Shown: positions 23,921-34,273, numbered from the stretch's first letter. The stretch: DNA of 47,380 bases from Candidatus Omnitrophota bacterium (GCA_018817585.1 JAHITE010000119.1:1-47380), one strand, 5' to 3'. Notes: generated by a model not told the origin, from the letters alone. Translations and numbers: made by a program.

Positions 23921-25009
23921 TTATTTTTGCTGCTGCAGCTTAAGCTCTTTTTCCGCTGTTTGCAAAGCAGCTATAAGCTCGTCTAAATCTCCGGCTAAAA
24001 TTTGTTCGATTCGATACAAAGTTAAGGAAATTCGATGATCGGTAACTCTTCTATCCGGAAAATTATACGTCCTTATTTTTTCACTTCTATCCCCTGAGCC
24101 GACCTGCTGTTTTCTGTCTTTACTGATTTTTGATGCCTGCTCTGAAAGCGCGTGATCATACAATCTTGCTCTTAAAACTTTCAGCGCTTTCGCTCTATTT
24201 TTAATCTGAGAACGTTCATCTTGACAGGTAACTACCACGCCTGTAGGTAAATGCGTAATCCTCACTGCTGAATCTGTTGTGTTTACGCTTTGCCCTCCGG
24301 CACCCGAAGAACGATATACATCAACCTTTAGATCATTGAGCTTAATTTCTATATCCATTTCCTCTGCCGCGGGCAAAACAGCTACACTCACTGCTGAAGT
24401 ATGGATTCGACCTGATGTCTCCGTGCTCGGAACCCTTTGCACTCGATGTATTCCCGATTCAAACTTAAACCGTTTGTAAACATTGATTCCTTCTAAAGAA
24501 AAAATTATTTCTTTAAAACCACCAATCGGTGTAGGGCTAGAGTTTATTACTTCGACTTTAATCCCACACTTATCAGCATAATAAGCATACATCCTGTAAA
24601 GATCCGCGGCAAATAACGCGGCTTCCTCACCGCCTGTTCCTGCCCGAATTTCGATAATGATATCTTTTTTATCATTTGGATCAGGCTCAATTAAAAATTC
24701 TTCTATATTTTCAGTAAGCTTACTTTGTTTTCCTTTTAAAACTTTTAATTCTTCTTCAACCAGCTCCAGAAAATCTTCTTCTTCAGCTGACTCTTGGATG
24801 ATTGTATCTAAGCGAGAAATTTCCTCGTAATTATTTTTATAATTAGTAAACAAAGCGATCTTATCTAAAAGATCAGCTCTTTCTATTGCTAATTTCCGGT
24901 ATCCAGAAACATTTTTTATTATTTCTGAATCACTCATTTGATTTTCTAAAACTTTTAAACGATCCTCAAATTCTTTGAGCTTACTAAATAAAAGCTTATT
25001 ATTTAGCAT
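23921..25009 (-). CDS. prfA: Peptide chain release factor 1
   Basis: The 362-residue factor recognises UAA and UAG. The tripeptide determinant is PST (194-196 in [17 protein letters not shown]) and the catalytic GGQ is at 238-240 ([20 protein letters not shown]). N-terminal coiled coil (about 5-105) and C-terminal [11 protein letters not shown] helix are normal. Its ATG lies within the last codons of rpmE (11-bp overlap), an arrangement known from many bacteria. Confidence 0.98.
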   Translation of the reverse strand: MLNNKLLFSKLKEFEDRLKVLENQMSDSEIIKNVSGYRKLAIERADLLDKIALFTNYKNNYEEISRLDTIIQESAEEEDFLELVEEELKVLKGKQSKLTENIEEFLIEPDPNDKKDIIIEIRAGTGGEEAALFAADLYRMYAYYADKCGIKVEVINSSPTPIGGFKEIIFSLEGINVYKRFKFESGIHRVQRVPSTETSGRIHTSAVSVAVLPAAEEMDIEIKLNDLKVDVYRSSGAGGQSVNTTDSAVRITHLPTGVVVTCQDERSQIKNRAKALKVLRARLYDHALSEQASKISKDRKQQVGSGDRSEKIRTYNFPDRRVTDHRISLTLYRIEQILAGDLDELIAALQTAEKELKLQQQK

Positions 25010-25196
25010 ATCTTTTCTTAAATCGTTCTACTCTTCCGGCAGTATCAAGCAGTTTTTGTTTTCCAGTAAAAAAAGGATGACAACTGCTGCAGATTTCCAC
25101 CCGGATGTCCTGTTTTGTACTGTTTGTACTCATTACTTCACCGCAAGCACAGGTTATAGTGCTTTGTTTGTATTCTGGATGTATTTTCTTCTTCAT
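24999..25196 (-). CDS. rpmE: 50S ribosomal protein L31 (zinc-binding type)
   Basis: A 65-residue protein with MKKKIHPEY start and the four Cys of the zinc form: C16 and C18, then C36 and C39 (CACGE ... CSSCHPF), followed by [29 protein letters not shown] precedes ATG 25196. Its long leader carries element B and an extra hairpin. It leads rpmE-prfA. Confidence 0.97.
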   Translation of the reverse strand: MKKKIHPEYKQSTITCACGEVMSTNSTKQDIRVEICSSCHPFFTGKQKLLDTAGRVERFKKRYAK

Positions 25197-25210
25197 TCTT
25201 CCTCCCTTTA

Positions 25211-25291
25211 AATGAGAGCCTGACTTACGGAGTGTTCTTCACGACGTCAAGTCAGCCTGCTCGATTTATCCCGCCGCATTTTGGCGGGGAT
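25211..25291 (+). repeat. Two-hairpin structured element, copy B (rpmE leader)
   Basis: Begins TAAATGAG, then hairpin 1 (25214-25262, core CTGACTT 25220-25226 with AAGTCAG 25249-25255), then CGATTTATCCCGCC and hairpin 2 (25268-25275 with 25283-25291, one G bulge). The sequence of hairpin 1 differs from copies A and C but pairing is kept. It ends next to the rpmE ribosome-binding site. Confidence 0.8.
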
Positions 25292-25295
25292 TTAG

Positions 25296-25327
25296 CCCGA
25301 GAAGCAGCGACTAGCTGCTTCTTCGGG
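25296..25327. promoter_or_regulatory. Strong hairpin in the rpmE leader
   Basis: CCCGAGAAGCAGC (25296-25308) pairs with GCTGCTTCTTCGGG (25314-25327), 13 bp with one bulge and a 5-base loop. It lies between the predicted promoter and element B. No T-run follows on the minus strand, so it is not a classical terminator. Might be part of a leader controlling L31 or a further module of the repeat. Confidence 0.5.
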
Positions 25328-25383
25328 AATCATTATTATTCAAATGTCTTGTATTGGTTCACATCTTCGATTCTGAACTAAGT

Positions 25384-25412
25384 ATTTTATCAGAAAATAG
25401 ACTTTTCGTCAA
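25384..25412 (-). promoter_or_regulatory. Sigma70 promoter of rpmE-prfA
   Basis: Minus strand TTGACG (25407-25412), 17-base spacer, TAAAAT (25384-25389) preceded by TGA, an extended -10. A start near 25377 gives a leader of about 180 bases that includes the CCCGA hairpin and element B. Confidence 0.65.
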
Positions 25413-25442
25413 CTATCAAAATATGATCAGCTTTACGATTGT

Positions 25443-26834
25443 TTATCGGCTTTTGGCCAGTGAAAGTAAGAATTCCGCGTTTGTCGATACTTTTTTAAGT
25501 TTTGTAGTAAGCAGCTCCATTGCTTCTACACTGCTCAACTCATTAAGCGCTTTACGCAAAATCCAAATAAGCTTTAATTCTTCTGGATCAACCAATAATT
25601 CCTCTTTACGGGTATTTGAACGTTTAATATCAATCGCCGGATAAATCCGTCTCTGAAACAAATTACGATCAAGCTGTAATTCCATATTACCCGTACCTTT
25701 AAATTCTTCGAAAATAACTTCATCCATTCTGCTTCCCGTATCAACCAGGGCTGTTGCCAGAATAGTCAAGGATCCGCCTTCTTCAATATTTCGCGCGGCT
25801 CCAAAAAAACGTTTTGGTTTTTGCAAAGCAGTTGAATCAACACCACCAGATAATATCTTTCCGGAATGCGGAACAACTGTATTATGCGCTCGAGCCAAAC
25901 GGGTTATACTATCTAATAATATCACGACATCTCTTCCGCACTCAACTAATCGTTTTGCTTTTTCCAAAACAATTTCCGCTACCTGAACATGCCTCTCTGG
26001 CGGCTCATCAAAAGTAGAGCTGATTACTTCTGCTTTAACCGAACGCTGCATATCCGTAACTTCTTCAGGACGTTCATCGATCAGCAAAACAATAAGCACA
26101 ACATCCTCATTATTGGCAATTATACTATTTGCTATTTTCTGTAATAAAACAGTTTTCCCGCTATAGGGAGGCGCTACGATTAAACCCCGCTGTCCTTTTC
26201 CGATGGGGGTAAACAAATCCATAATCCGAGTCGAGACATCTTCCGAATCAGTTTCCAAGATTAAACGTGATTCAGGATAAAGCGGAGTCAGGTTATCAAA
26301 AAGAATTTTGTCTTTTACTTTTTCCGGGGCTTCAAAATTAACTGCCTCAACCTTTAACAGCGCGAAATAACGCTCACCTTCTTTAGGCGGGCGGATCTGT
26401 CCGCTGACAGTATCTCCGGTTTTTAAATTAAACTTTCTTATTTGACTAGGAGAAATATAAATATCATCGGGACAAGGCAGATAATTATAATTAGGTGATC
26501 TTAAAAAACCAAATCCATCCGGCAATATTTCCAAAATTCCTTCTCCAAACATATTCCCGGCTTTTTCCGCTTGCGCTTGCAAAACTTTAAAAATAAGATC
26601 CTGTTTGCGCACACCGCTAATTCCCGCGACTTTTAATTCCTTAGCGATTTTTATTAACCCGGCACCGCTCATTTTTTTAAGTTCACCAATATATATTCCG
26701 CCGTCAGTCTGATGTCTTTCCATTGGTTTACGCTCTACTGTCTGTAGCGGTTTAGGCCGGGAACTATGCATTGGATAACGAGAATTACTGTCAGCCCTGG
26801 TTGGTTTTGCTCTCTCTGGTTTCTGTGGTTTCAT
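25443..26834 (-). CDS. rho: Transcription termination factor Rho
   Basis: A hexameric RNA-dependent ATPase/helicase, 463 residues from ATG 26834; this start is preferred to GTG 26846 because GAGGGA precedes it. The first about 45 residues are a basic, disordered extension, followed by Rho_N ([13 protein letters not shown]), the cold-shock-like RNA-binding domain (about 94-160, [11 protein letters not shown]), and the ATPase core. Walker A is APPYSGKT (221-228); the family usually has Lys or Arg where this one has Tyr. '[13 protein letters not shown]', '[13 protein letters not shown]' and '[20 protein letters not shown]' are present. Confidence 0.96.
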   Translation of the reverse strand: MKPQKPERAKPTRADSNSRYPMHSSRPKPLQTVERKPMERHQTDGGIYIGELKKMSGAGLIKIAKELKVAGISGVRKQDLIFKVLQAQAEKAGNMFGEGILEILPDGFGFLRSPNYNYLPCPDDIYISPSQIRKFNLKTGDTVSGQIRPPKEGERYFALLKVEAVNFEAPEKVKDKILFDNLTPLYPESRLILETDSEDVSTRIMDLFTPIGKGQRGLIVAPPYSGKTVLLQKIANSIIANNEDVVLIVLLIDERPEEVTDMQRSVKAEVISSTFDEPPERHVQVAEIVLEKAKRLVECGRDVVILLDSITRLARAHNTVVPHSGKILSGGVDSTALQKPKRFFGAARNIEEGGSLTILATALVDTGSRMDEVIFEEFKGTGNMELQLDRNLFQRRIYPAIDIKRSNTRKEELLVDPEELKLIWILRKALNELSSVEAMELLTTKLKKVSTNAEFLLSLAKSR

Positions 26835-26888
26835 ACACTCCCTCACTTTTTTTGTTTAAAGCATTTAACTGCCCCAAACATTATTTAA

Positions 26889-27500
26889 TCAATTTTTTAA
26901 TAATTTAACTGCTATTTTTTTCACTTGCGATTCTGTATTTTTAAAAGTGCCGCGATTATCAATAACATAATCAGCGTACCTAATTTTCTCCGACTGCTTT
27001 AACTGATACCGCATTCGCTGTTTCGCGGATTTCCCATCCATATTTCTATTAAGTTTTGTTCTTAAAAGCTGTTGAGACTGCTTCGCTTTTACCACAATAT
27101 TCAGATCCATTTTACGGTACAAGCCTGATTCAATAAGTAATACGGCTTCGACAATCAGCAATTTTAAATCTTTGTCCTTATGATAAAATATTATTTTTTT
27201 GTCAATATAGTCAAAAACCCAAGGATGAATTATCGCGCAAAGCGCTTTTTGTTCCTTAGTGTTTTTAAAAGCGACTTCCGCCAATTTCTTTCTATTTATC
27301 GTTCCGTTATCGTCTAAAACTTTGCTGCCGAATCGTTTTTTAATTTTCTCATAGCAGGGAGAATTTTGTCCAAGCGCTTTATGTCCAATCAAGTCGGCAT
27401 CAAGCGTCACCGCGCCCAAATCAGCAAACATTTTAGCAACTGTGCTTTTTCCACTGGCTAATCCGCCAGTCAAACCAATCACTCTCAGTTTATTATTCAT
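26889..27500 (-). CDS. coaE: Dephospho-CoA kinase
   Basis: The 203-residue kinase performs the last step of CoA synthesis. P-loop GLTGGLASGKSTVA (residues about 9-22), DADLIGHKAL (about 35-44), 'LCAIIHPWVFDYI' and 'IVEAVLLIESGLYRKMD', and an RM-x-QLKQSEK-type segment match the family. Length is normal. It lies 15 bp downstream of glgA, an uncommon pairing, while coaE next to polA and rho occurs in other lineages. Confidence 0.95.
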   Translation of the reverse strand: MNNKLRVIGLTGGLASGKSTVAKMFADLGAVTLDADLIGHKALGQNSPCYEKIKKRFGSKVLDDNGTINRKKLAEVAFKNTKEQKALCAIIHPWVFDYIDKKIIFYHKDKDLKLLIVEAVLLIESGLYRKMDLNIVVKAKQSQQLLRTKLNRNMDGKSAKQRMRYQLKQSEKIRYADYVIDNRGTFKNTESQVKKIAVKLLKN

Positions 27501-27515
27501 AAAATAACAGCTATC

Positions 27516-28928
27516 TTATTTTTTTGAACCAATGGTTTTTTTGTAAAGCGTATAATACTCGCTGGCTGATGCTTCCCAGGAAAAATTACATTTCATCGCG
27601 CCGCGAACAAGTCTTTTCCACTCTTCGGCATCATGATAAACACACAATGCTCTTTTTATTGTTTCCAGCAATGCGCCTGATTGGTAATTATCAAAAACAA
27701 ACCCGTTCCCTTTTTTGCTGAAAGGATCATAATCAACAACCGTATCAGCCAATCCTCCGGTCTTGCGCACTATCGGAATTGTCCCGAAATTAAGACTTAT
27801 TAACTGCCCAAGTCCGCATGGCTCGTAATAAGACGGCATTAAAAACATATCTGATCCCGCGTAAATCTTATAAGCTAATTTAGGATCAAAAGAAAGATAG
27901 ATCGCGGTGTTTTTATATTTATCCTTTATACTCTCAAATAACTTGTGATACTTAGGATCGCCAGTACCTAATAATACAAACTGAATCGGCATCTGAACTA
28001 TTTTATCAATAACTTCTGCCAGAATATCCAGCCCTTTTTGATCGGCTAATCGAGTTATAATTCCCAGTAAAGGAATGCGATTATTGACCTTAAGTTTACA
28101 GATTTTCTGCAGGTTAGTTTTATTATTATATTTACCTTCAATATCATCCGGACCATAGTTTTTTGTTAAAGCTTTATTTTTTTTCGGATCCCAATCCTGA
28201 CAATTAATCCCGTTCAAAATCCCGGATAAATCACTTTTCCTTTTCTGTAATACCCCTTCTAAACCGCAGCCAAATTGAGGGGTTTGAATTTCTTCAGCAT
28301 AAGTAGCGCTTACTGTCGTAATTTTATCGGAAAATAACAACCCGCCTTTAAGTAGATTTATTCTTCCGTAAAACTCTAATCCATCAATTGAAAAAACAGC
28401 ATCACTCAGTCCGGTTAAAGCTAAATCCTCTTTAGGAAAAAGGCCTTGATATCCCAAATTATGGATTGTAAAAACAGTTTTTGTTTTTTTATAAAAAACA
28501 TCTTTTTTATAAATAGTTTTCAAATAAATCGGAATTAAAGCGCTTTGCCAATCATTGCAATGGATAATATCCGGTTTAAATTTTATTTTTTTTGCCAATT
28601 TCAGTGTTTGCTGGCAATAATAAGTAAATCTTTCCAGATTGTCTCGATAATCCACCCCGTTATATTGATACAGACTAGCCCGGTCAAAATACTTTTTATT
28701 TTCTATAAAATAAACCTCTACATTATTTTGAATAACTGCTACAGCGGTATCTTTATCTATTTTTTTTATTTTAAATTTTTTTGTTTCAATGCTTTTATAA
28801 TAAGGCAATACAACTTTTATCTCTACACCCAAATTAGCAAGTTCCGGAGGCAAGGTTCCGGCAACATCAGCTAATCCACCGGTTTTTGCGAAAGGCACAA
28901 CTTCCGAACTACAAAATAATACTTTCAT
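27516..28928 (-). CDS. glgA: Glycogen synthase (ADP-glucose type)
   Basis: The GT5 glycosyltransferase extends alpha-1,4-glucan from ADP-glucose. The chosen ATG 28928 (after AGGGGGGGA) gives 470 residues and starts at the family position MKVLFCSSEVVPFAKTGGLADV, where KTGGL binds ADP-glucose; a longer frame upstream is rejected. 'HCNDWQSALIP', 'TIHNLGYQG' and the C-terminal PSYYEPCGLGQL with 'VRKTGGLADTV' are intact. It is placed between polA and coaE. Suggests glycogen storage. Confidence 0.95.
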   Translation of the reverse strand: MKVLFCSSEVVPFAKTGGLADVAGTLPPELANLGVEIKVVLPYYKSIETKKFKIKKIDKDTAVAVIQNNVEVYFIENKKYFDRASLYQYNGVDYRDNLERFTYYCQQTLKLAKKIKFKPDIIHCNDWQSALIPIYLKTIYKKDVFYKKTKTVFTIHNLGYQGLFPKEDLALTGLSDAVFSIDGLEFYGRINLLKGGLLFSDKITTVSATYAEEIQTPQFGCGLEGVLQKRKSDLSGILNGINCQDWDPKKNKALTKNYGPDDIEGKYNNKTNLQKICKLKVNNRIPLLGIITRLADQKGLDILAEVIDKIVQMPIQFVLLGTGDPKYHKLFESIKDKYKNTAIYLSFDPKLAYKIYAGSDMFLMPSYYEPCGLGQLISLNFGTIPIVRKTGGLADTVVDYDPFSKKGNGFVFDNYQSGALLETIKRALCVYHDAEEWKRLVRGAMKCNFSWEASASEYYTLYKKTIGSKK

Positions 28929-28978
28929 AATCCCCCCCTGCGAAGCATGCTTACCATTCCCCCCCATTTTTTAAAACT

Positions 28979-31552
28979 TTACTGCATATCTCTCCAATTT
29001 TTACCTGATTTTAAATCAACTTTAATCGGCACCTTAAGCTTAAAAACACTTTCCATGCATTGTTTGACTATTTTTTTTACCTGTTCAAGTTCATCATCCG
29101 GAACATCAAAAACCAATTCATCATGTACCTGTAAAAGCATCACCGACTTAAGCTTGCCTTGATTTAATTGATCTAAGACATTAATCATCGCTACTTTAAT
29201 TAAATCAGCTGCCGTGCCCTGAATCGGTGTATTCATCGCGGTGCGTTCAGCAAAACTTCGCTGCATCGCGTTTTTTGTGTTTATTTGCGGTATATAACGC
29301 CTCCGATTAAGCAAAGTTGTGACATACCCGCTTTGTCTGGCTTGATCAATCTGTTTTTGCAAATATTCTTGGACTGAAGGATATCGTTTAAAATATTCCT
29401 GAATAAATTTTTTAGCTTCCGCGTGCGACACATCAATATCTCTGGCTAAACCGTATGCGCCCATTCCGTAAATTATTCCAAAATTAACTCTTTTAGCCAA
29501 ATAACGCATTTTTGTATCTACTTTTTCACTGGGTATATCAAAAATCAAAGTAGCTGTGAAAGTATGAATATCTAAATCCTGATTAAAAGCTCTGATCAAA
29601 TGTTCATCTTCTGACAAATGCGCTAAAACTCTTAATTCAATCTGCGAATAATCAGCGGATAATAAGCTCCAATCAGCCGCTTTACTAATAAAAGCCGCGC
29701 GAATCTTTCGCCCGATATCTGTCCGGACTGGAATATTCTGCAGATTAGGCGTGCTGGAACTAAGTCTGCCGGTCGCGGTAACTGTTTGATTAAAAGTTGT
29801 ATGAATTCGAGAAGTTAAAGGAACAATTAAGTCAAGCAAACCCAAAACATATGTTGATCTAAGTTTTGCCAACTCCCGATATTCCAAAATCATTGCCGGC
29901 AATTCATGCTCTAAAGAGAGCTGTTTAAGCACTTCTCCATTTGTTGAAAAACCGCTTTTCCCCTTTTTACCAACAGTCAAGTTTAATTTATCAAATAAAA
30001 TATCACCCAGCTGCTTTGGTGAATTTATATTAAATTCACAACCGCTTGTTTTATAGATTTGGGCGGTAAGCAGCTCTAATTTATTTTCTATGCTTTTGTC
30101 CATGGAACACAGCAAATCTTTATCTATTTTTATACCCGCGCATTCCATAACAGCTAAGACTCTGATTAAAGGCATTTCAACAGTATTGAAAAGCTCTATT
30201 AACTCTTTTGTTTCAAGCTCTTGCTCTAAAACATCTTTTATGTTTATCTGCTCAATTGCCTGGATATCATAATCTATATTTCTCGCGATATAATCTCCGG
30301 CAATATCGCCCAGAGTCCTGCGGCTTGCTCCTGGCTCTAATAAATAAGCGCCCACCATTATGTCAAAAAACGGTCCATCTAAGACAATATTGTTTTTCGC
30401 GAAAATTACACACAGACTCTTTATGTCGTAGCTGATTTTGAGTGTATTCAGATTTGAAAAAATTTCTTCTAATTGCCGCTTAATATCCAGAATTGTTAAC
30501 TGACTATTTAAAATAATCCTAACCAAAGATTGCCGATCAGTACTAATTTCTATGCTTTTAATATTATCCGGATTTTCATTGTCAGTCCGAACGCAGAAAG
30601 AAAAAGTTTTCTCTTTTTTTAGTTCAAGAGATAAATTATACAACTCTTCATTCGAGTTGATTTGCTGTGTGTTTAAACCAATATTCTCTTTTGGTACCTG
30701 ATCAACTAAATTACGGTACAAATTTTTAAATTCCAATTTTTGAAAAATATTTCTTAAGTTCTGAGTATCCGGGGCAGTCCCTTTAAGCCTTTCCAGCGAA
30801 ACATCAATCGGAGCATCAGTAATTACTGTTGCTAATTTCTTACTCAAGCGGGCCTGATCCGCGAATTCTTCAAGCAGCTGTTTTCTTTTTTTTTGGGTAA
30901 TTTTATCAGTATTGTTTAAAATACCTTCAAGATCTTTAAACTCAGACAATAGTTCTGCGGCTGTTTTTGGCCCAATCCCCGGCACTCCTGGAATACTATC
31001 TGAACTATCTCCGGCTAAAGCTAAAAGGTCAGTTATTTGACTGGGAGTTACTTTAAATTTCTCAAAAACCTGATCATGATCAACAATTTTCTTTTCTTTT
31101 TGTGGATTATAAATTTTAACATAATTATCCACTAGTTGCAACATATCTTTATCACTGCTGGCGATATAAACATCAACCTCATTTTTGAATTTCACCGCTA
31201 AAGTCGCGATAATATCATCCGCTTCATATCCGGATAACTGAAAGATCGGAATACCATAAGCCCCAATAACTTCTTTAACTACCTGCATCTGGCTGATAAG
31301 ATCTTCCGGCATTGGCTTGCGGTCTTTTTTATAATCCACTTCTCCGCCATGCCGCAGGGTCGGGCCTTTTAAATCAAAGCAAACCGCAAGATAATCCGGC
31401 GCCGCCTCTGCTTTTAATCTATTCAACATTGTTACAAAACCAAAAACCGCACCGGTAGGAATGCCTGTTGATGTTGTCAACTCACCGATAGCATAATATG
31501 CCCGATAAATATAGGAATTCCCATCAACCAGAAACAGTTTTTTTCTCTGCAT
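28979..31552 (-). CDS. polA: DNA polymerase I
   Basis: The 857-residue repair and Okazaki-fragment polymerase. N-terminal 5'-3' nuclease (about 1-290) has LFLVDGNSYIYRAYYAI and 'DLLALAGDSSDSIPGVPGIGPKTA'. Polymerase motifs: A DYSQIELRVLAHLSED, B 'RYLAKRVNFGIIYGMGAYGLARD', C LQVHDELVFDVP. The middle 3'-5' exonuclease region lacks the D-x-E dyad (TFSFCVRTDNENPD where others have F-DTET) and the N-x3-D motif, so proofreading is probably absent, as in Taq-type enzymes. ATG 31552 is preferred over TTG 31555. Confidence 0.96.
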   Translation of the reverse strand: MQRKKLFLVDGNSYIYRAYYAIGELTTSTGIPTGAVFGFVTMLNRLKAEAAPDYLAVCFDLKGPTLRHGGEVDYKKDRKPMPEDLISQMQVVKEVIGAYGIPIFQLSGYEADDIIATLAVKFKNEVDVYIASSDKDMLQLVDNYVKIYNPQKEKKIVDHDQVFEKFKVTPSQITDLLALAGDSSDSIPGVPGIGPKTAAELLSEFKDLEGILNNTDKITQKKRKQLLEEFADQARLSKKLATVITDAPIDVSLERLKGTAPDTQNLRNIFQKLEFKNLYRNLVDQVPKENIGLNTQQINSNEELYNLSLELKKEKTFSFCVRTDNENPDNIKSIEISTDRQSLVRIILNSQLTILDIKRQLEEIFSNLNTLKISYDIKSLCVIFAKNNIVLDGPFFDIMVGAYLLEPGASRRTLGDIAGDYIARNIDYDIQAIEQINIKDVLEQELETKELIELFNTVEMPLIRVLAVMECAGIKIDKDLLCSMDKSIENKLELLTAQIYKTSGCEFNINSPKQLGDILFDKLNLTVGKKGKSGFSTNGEVLKQLSLEHELPAMILEYRELAKLRSTYVLGLLDLIVPLTSRIHTTFNQTVTATGRLSSSTPNLQNIPVRTDIGRKIRAAFISKAADWSLLSADYSQIELRVLAHLSEDEHLIRAFNQDLDIHTFTATLIFDIPSEKVDTKMRYLAKRVNFGIIYGMGAYGLARDIDVSHAEAKKFIQEYFKRYPSVQEYLQKQIDQARQSGYVTTLLNRRRYIPQINTKNAMQRSFAERTAMNTPIQGTAADLIKVAMINVLDQLNQGKLKSVMLLQVHDELVFDVPDDELEQVKKIVKQCMESVFKLKVPIKVDLKSGKNWRDMQ

Positions 31553-31653
31553 CAATATTAGATATGCCTTATGCTAACTTATCTAGGGATTTATACAATG
31601 CGGCGTGTACCCATGTTTTAAGTGGTTATAGTTTGACAGTATTAAAAATAAAT

Positions 31654-33576
31654 CTATTTTTTAACTACTGTCTGTCCTGTTGGACTGATTATTCTAGCAG
31701 TAACAAAAATCAACAAGTTTCTTTTTTGTTTATTATCTACCTTGCGGCTAAATAAATTGCCAATCAAAGGAATACTGCCCAGCACCGGAATCCGGTCAAC
31801 TCCTTGTTCTACTGTTTCCCGCATAAGCCCGCCCATGACAACTGTTTCATTATTATTTACAATTATACTGGCTGTCGCGTTTCGCGTATTAAAGAAAGGC
31901 TGTAAAAACGGTCTTTCATCAGTTCCATAGTTAAAAAAATCTTTAGTTACATCAAACTCACTAACCTCTGGAATAACCGTCATATTAATTGTTTTCTCAT
32001 CAGCTCCGACATTTGGCGTAACTTTTAAAATTATCCCGATATCGCGAGTTGTAAATTCAACCGGAACAGGAAAAGATTGGGTAACTGTATTACCCTGTGC
32101 ATCTTCTACCTTCAATACTTCGATTTCATATTTTGTGGGATATCGATATTCTTTTACTATCTTAATTATTGCCTCCTGCCCGCTAATCGTAGTGATTTTC
32201 GGTGAAGAAAGTGTGTTACTCTTTCCATTGCTCTCAATCGCGGAAATAACTGCCTGAAATTGAGAAAAATCCAGTTTACCGTAATTAAATTCATCAGTTG
32301 CTGGTGAAGGAAACGCCGAAGCAAATTTTCCATTATTATTTTTGTTAAACGGAAAGGATGTAGGAGCTGCTGCGCCTTGTCCAGTAACTTCACCAACAGC
32401 GGTAAGTCCTAAAGCATATAAATCATCTTCTCCAATTTCGACAAATCTTGCTTCAATCATAACCTGAGGCGGATTTACATCAAGCGCTGCGATAACTTCT
32501 TCTAAAATTGCTAAGTTAGTCGGCGTATTCCGCACAATAAGCGTACTTGTCCGATTATCTAAAAATATCCTACTTGACTCAGGCCAATCAACCACTTGTT
32601 TCAAAACATCTTCAATTGTCATTGTAACCTTACCCGATACGCCGCTCGGTCCGCCGACTTTTATTCCTTCAAAAGTTCTAACCCCTGAGATATCTGAACC
32701 TTCTTCATCTTGGGCTGCTTCGCCTAAAATTATTTTATTATCCGCTCGCACGCCTTCAACAGTAACCGTATCAAAAGTCGTAAAATAAGTAAAACTAGCT
32801 AAGCCCTGCGAAAGATTATATATGCGAATAACTAAACTTTCATTGCTAATATCAGATTGCGAACTAACCCAGATAAAATCACTTTCAAAACGATAAGCTA
32901 ATCCTTTTGAGCGTAATATTGATTCCAAAGCCTGCACTAAACTCACCTCTTTAAGATGTATGCCAATATTGCCGGCGCTAGCCACTGCCGCCTGATCCAT
33001 GATTATATTGATTCCGCTTACCTCAGACAAAAATTCAAGCACATTACTAATCTGCGCGTTAGTAAAATCAACGCTTACATTTTTCGCCATTGCCTTTTCT
33101 TTTAAACTAGAGATTGACTGTTTTTGTATTTGCCCGGTGGAACTAGTTGTTTTCGGAGGCTCAATCAACCAAGCCTTTTCTGAATCAAGCATTCTTTTTC
33201 CCTGCAAAAGCAATAATTCTGTTTTAACTTGACTCCGCTCATATTCTAATTGCGCTTTTTCCAAGCCATAAACAATTTCCGCGATTTCTGAATTATTCGG
33301 TTCTATACTTAAAGCCGCGTTGAAAAATGCTTTTGCTTTTTCAAATTCCAGATTTGCCCACGCATCATAACCTTTGTTAATCAAATCCGACATACCTGAA
33401 CTTAAATTCTCTGTATTTGTATGCGCGATTGAATTTTTTTGCTGAGCGATTTGATTAGCTAAACCCCAGGCCCGATCCTGCTCAAAAGCCGACATACCCG
33501 CTTCCTCAGCAAAAACATTTAGATTCATATTTAAGAAAAAAGATATTATAAGTAAACAGAGGATTAACCGTTTCAT
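31654..33576 (-). CDS. pilQ: Secretin of the type IV pilus/type II secretion system
   Basis: A 640-residue outer-membrane channel protein: signal peptide (1-23), TPR-like helical repeats (about 62-125), STN/N0-like domain (about 165-245), short N-domain (about 335-365) and the secretin homology domain (about 380-635) with RIPVLGSIPLIGNLF (595-609). TPR repeats ahead of STN are unusual for GspD and occur in some Fibrobacteres/PVC-like secretins. It ends the pilus run and overlaps the PilP-like gene by 4 bp. Named by analogy; GspD is equally possible. Confidence 0.88.
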   Translation of the reverse strand: MKRLILCLLIISFFLNMNLNVFAEEAGMSAFEQDRAWGLANQIAQQKNSIAHTNTENLSSGMSDLINKGYDAWANLEFEKAKAFFNAALSIEPNNSEIAEIVYGLEKAQLEYERSQVKTELLLLQGKRMLDSEKAWLIEPPKTTSSTGQIQKQSISSLKEKAMAKNVSVDFTNAQISNVLEFLSEVSGINIIMDQAAVASAGNIGIHLKEVSLVQALESILRSKGLAYRFESDFIWVSSQSDISNESLVIRIYNLSQGLASFTYFTTFDTVTVEGVRADNKIILGEAAQDEEGSDISGVRTFEGIKVGGPSGVSGKVTMTIEDVLKQVVDWPESSRIFLDNRTSTLIVRNTPTNLAILEEVIAALDVNPPQVMIEARFVEIGEDDLYALGLTAVGEVTGQGAAAPTSFPFNKNNNGKFASAFPSPATDEFNYGKLDFSQFQAVISAIESNGKSNTLSSPKITTISGQEAIIKIVKEYRYPTKYEIEVLKVEDAQGNTVTQSFPVPVEFTTRDIGIILKVTPNVGADEKTINMTVIPEVSEFDVTKDFFNYGTDERPFLQPFFNTRNATASIIVNNNETVVMGGLMRETVEQGVDRIPVLGSIPLIGNLFSRKVDNKQKRNLLIFVTARIISPTGQTVVKK

Positions 33577-34268
33577 TGCGTTTGCACCATTCCTTTCTGT
33601 AACCTTAGATGCTGCCCTAACTTAGACAATATCACAAAATCTTTGTCTATGTCAAGCACCTTATAGCCATATATAGTACTGTTTTTATAAACTGTTTCAA
33701 TATTTCCGGAAATATTGTCTTTAATTTTTGCCATCAATTCATCAGAAAAAGCTGTTTTTAGATATTTAATATCTAAAAACTCTCCCTTTTTACTTTTTAG
33801 AACAATTGAATCTTTATCAAGATGTTCCACCTTATAATTTGCCACATTCTCCCCCAGTTTAACTAAGTAACTTTTATTATTCGCGTTGATCTGAGCCACG
33901 AGCTGACCATTAGGATAGATAATCCTTCCTTGGTATTGAAAACCAAGAGGCTTATATAAAATATCCAGCAGTACCAGAACAGGATTATCAATCGCTACGC
34001 GCTTTTCATCATTTTCAAACGGGACAAAAATGTTTCTTTTTATTGCCAGTAAATCAAGGGATGCTTTCCCTTCGATATCTAAAAATAAATTTTCTTTCTC
34101 TGATACCTTAGTTTCATCTTTAATTTCAGCATTTAAAGCATTTTTCTTTTGTTCAATCAATAGTTTATAATTATAACTTTTAGCGATAAACAAATTACTG
34201 CTGACAAGCAGTAATCCTGCCATACTAAAACAAACTATTTTATCTAACTTAGCATATATATTATTCAT
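33573..34268 (-). CDS. PilP/GspC-like inner-membrane protein
   Basis: A 231-residue protein with one N-terminal membrane helix (about 12-30) and a periplasmic part. It contains two copies of an HR-like beta unit, GRIIYPNGQLVAQINANNKSYLVKLGENV and, near the C-terminus, 'YGYKVLDIDKDFVILSKLGQHLRLQKG', typical of PilP and GspC proteins that link the inner-membrane platform to the secretin. The assignment rests on these units and on the position just before the secretin gene. Confidence 0.65.
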   Translation of the reverse strand: MNNIYAKLDKIVCFSMAGLLLVSSNLFIAKSYNYKLLIEQKKNALNAEIKDETKVSEKENLFLDIEGKASLDLLAIKRNIFVPFENDEKRVAIDNPVLVLLDILYKPLGFQYQGRIIYPNGQLVAQINANNKSYLVKLGENVANYKVEHLDKDSIVLKSKKGEFLDIKYLKTAFSDELMAKIKDNISGNIETVYKNSTIYGYKVLDIDKDFVILSKLGQHLRLQKGMVQTQ

Positions 34269-34273
34269 ATCTT

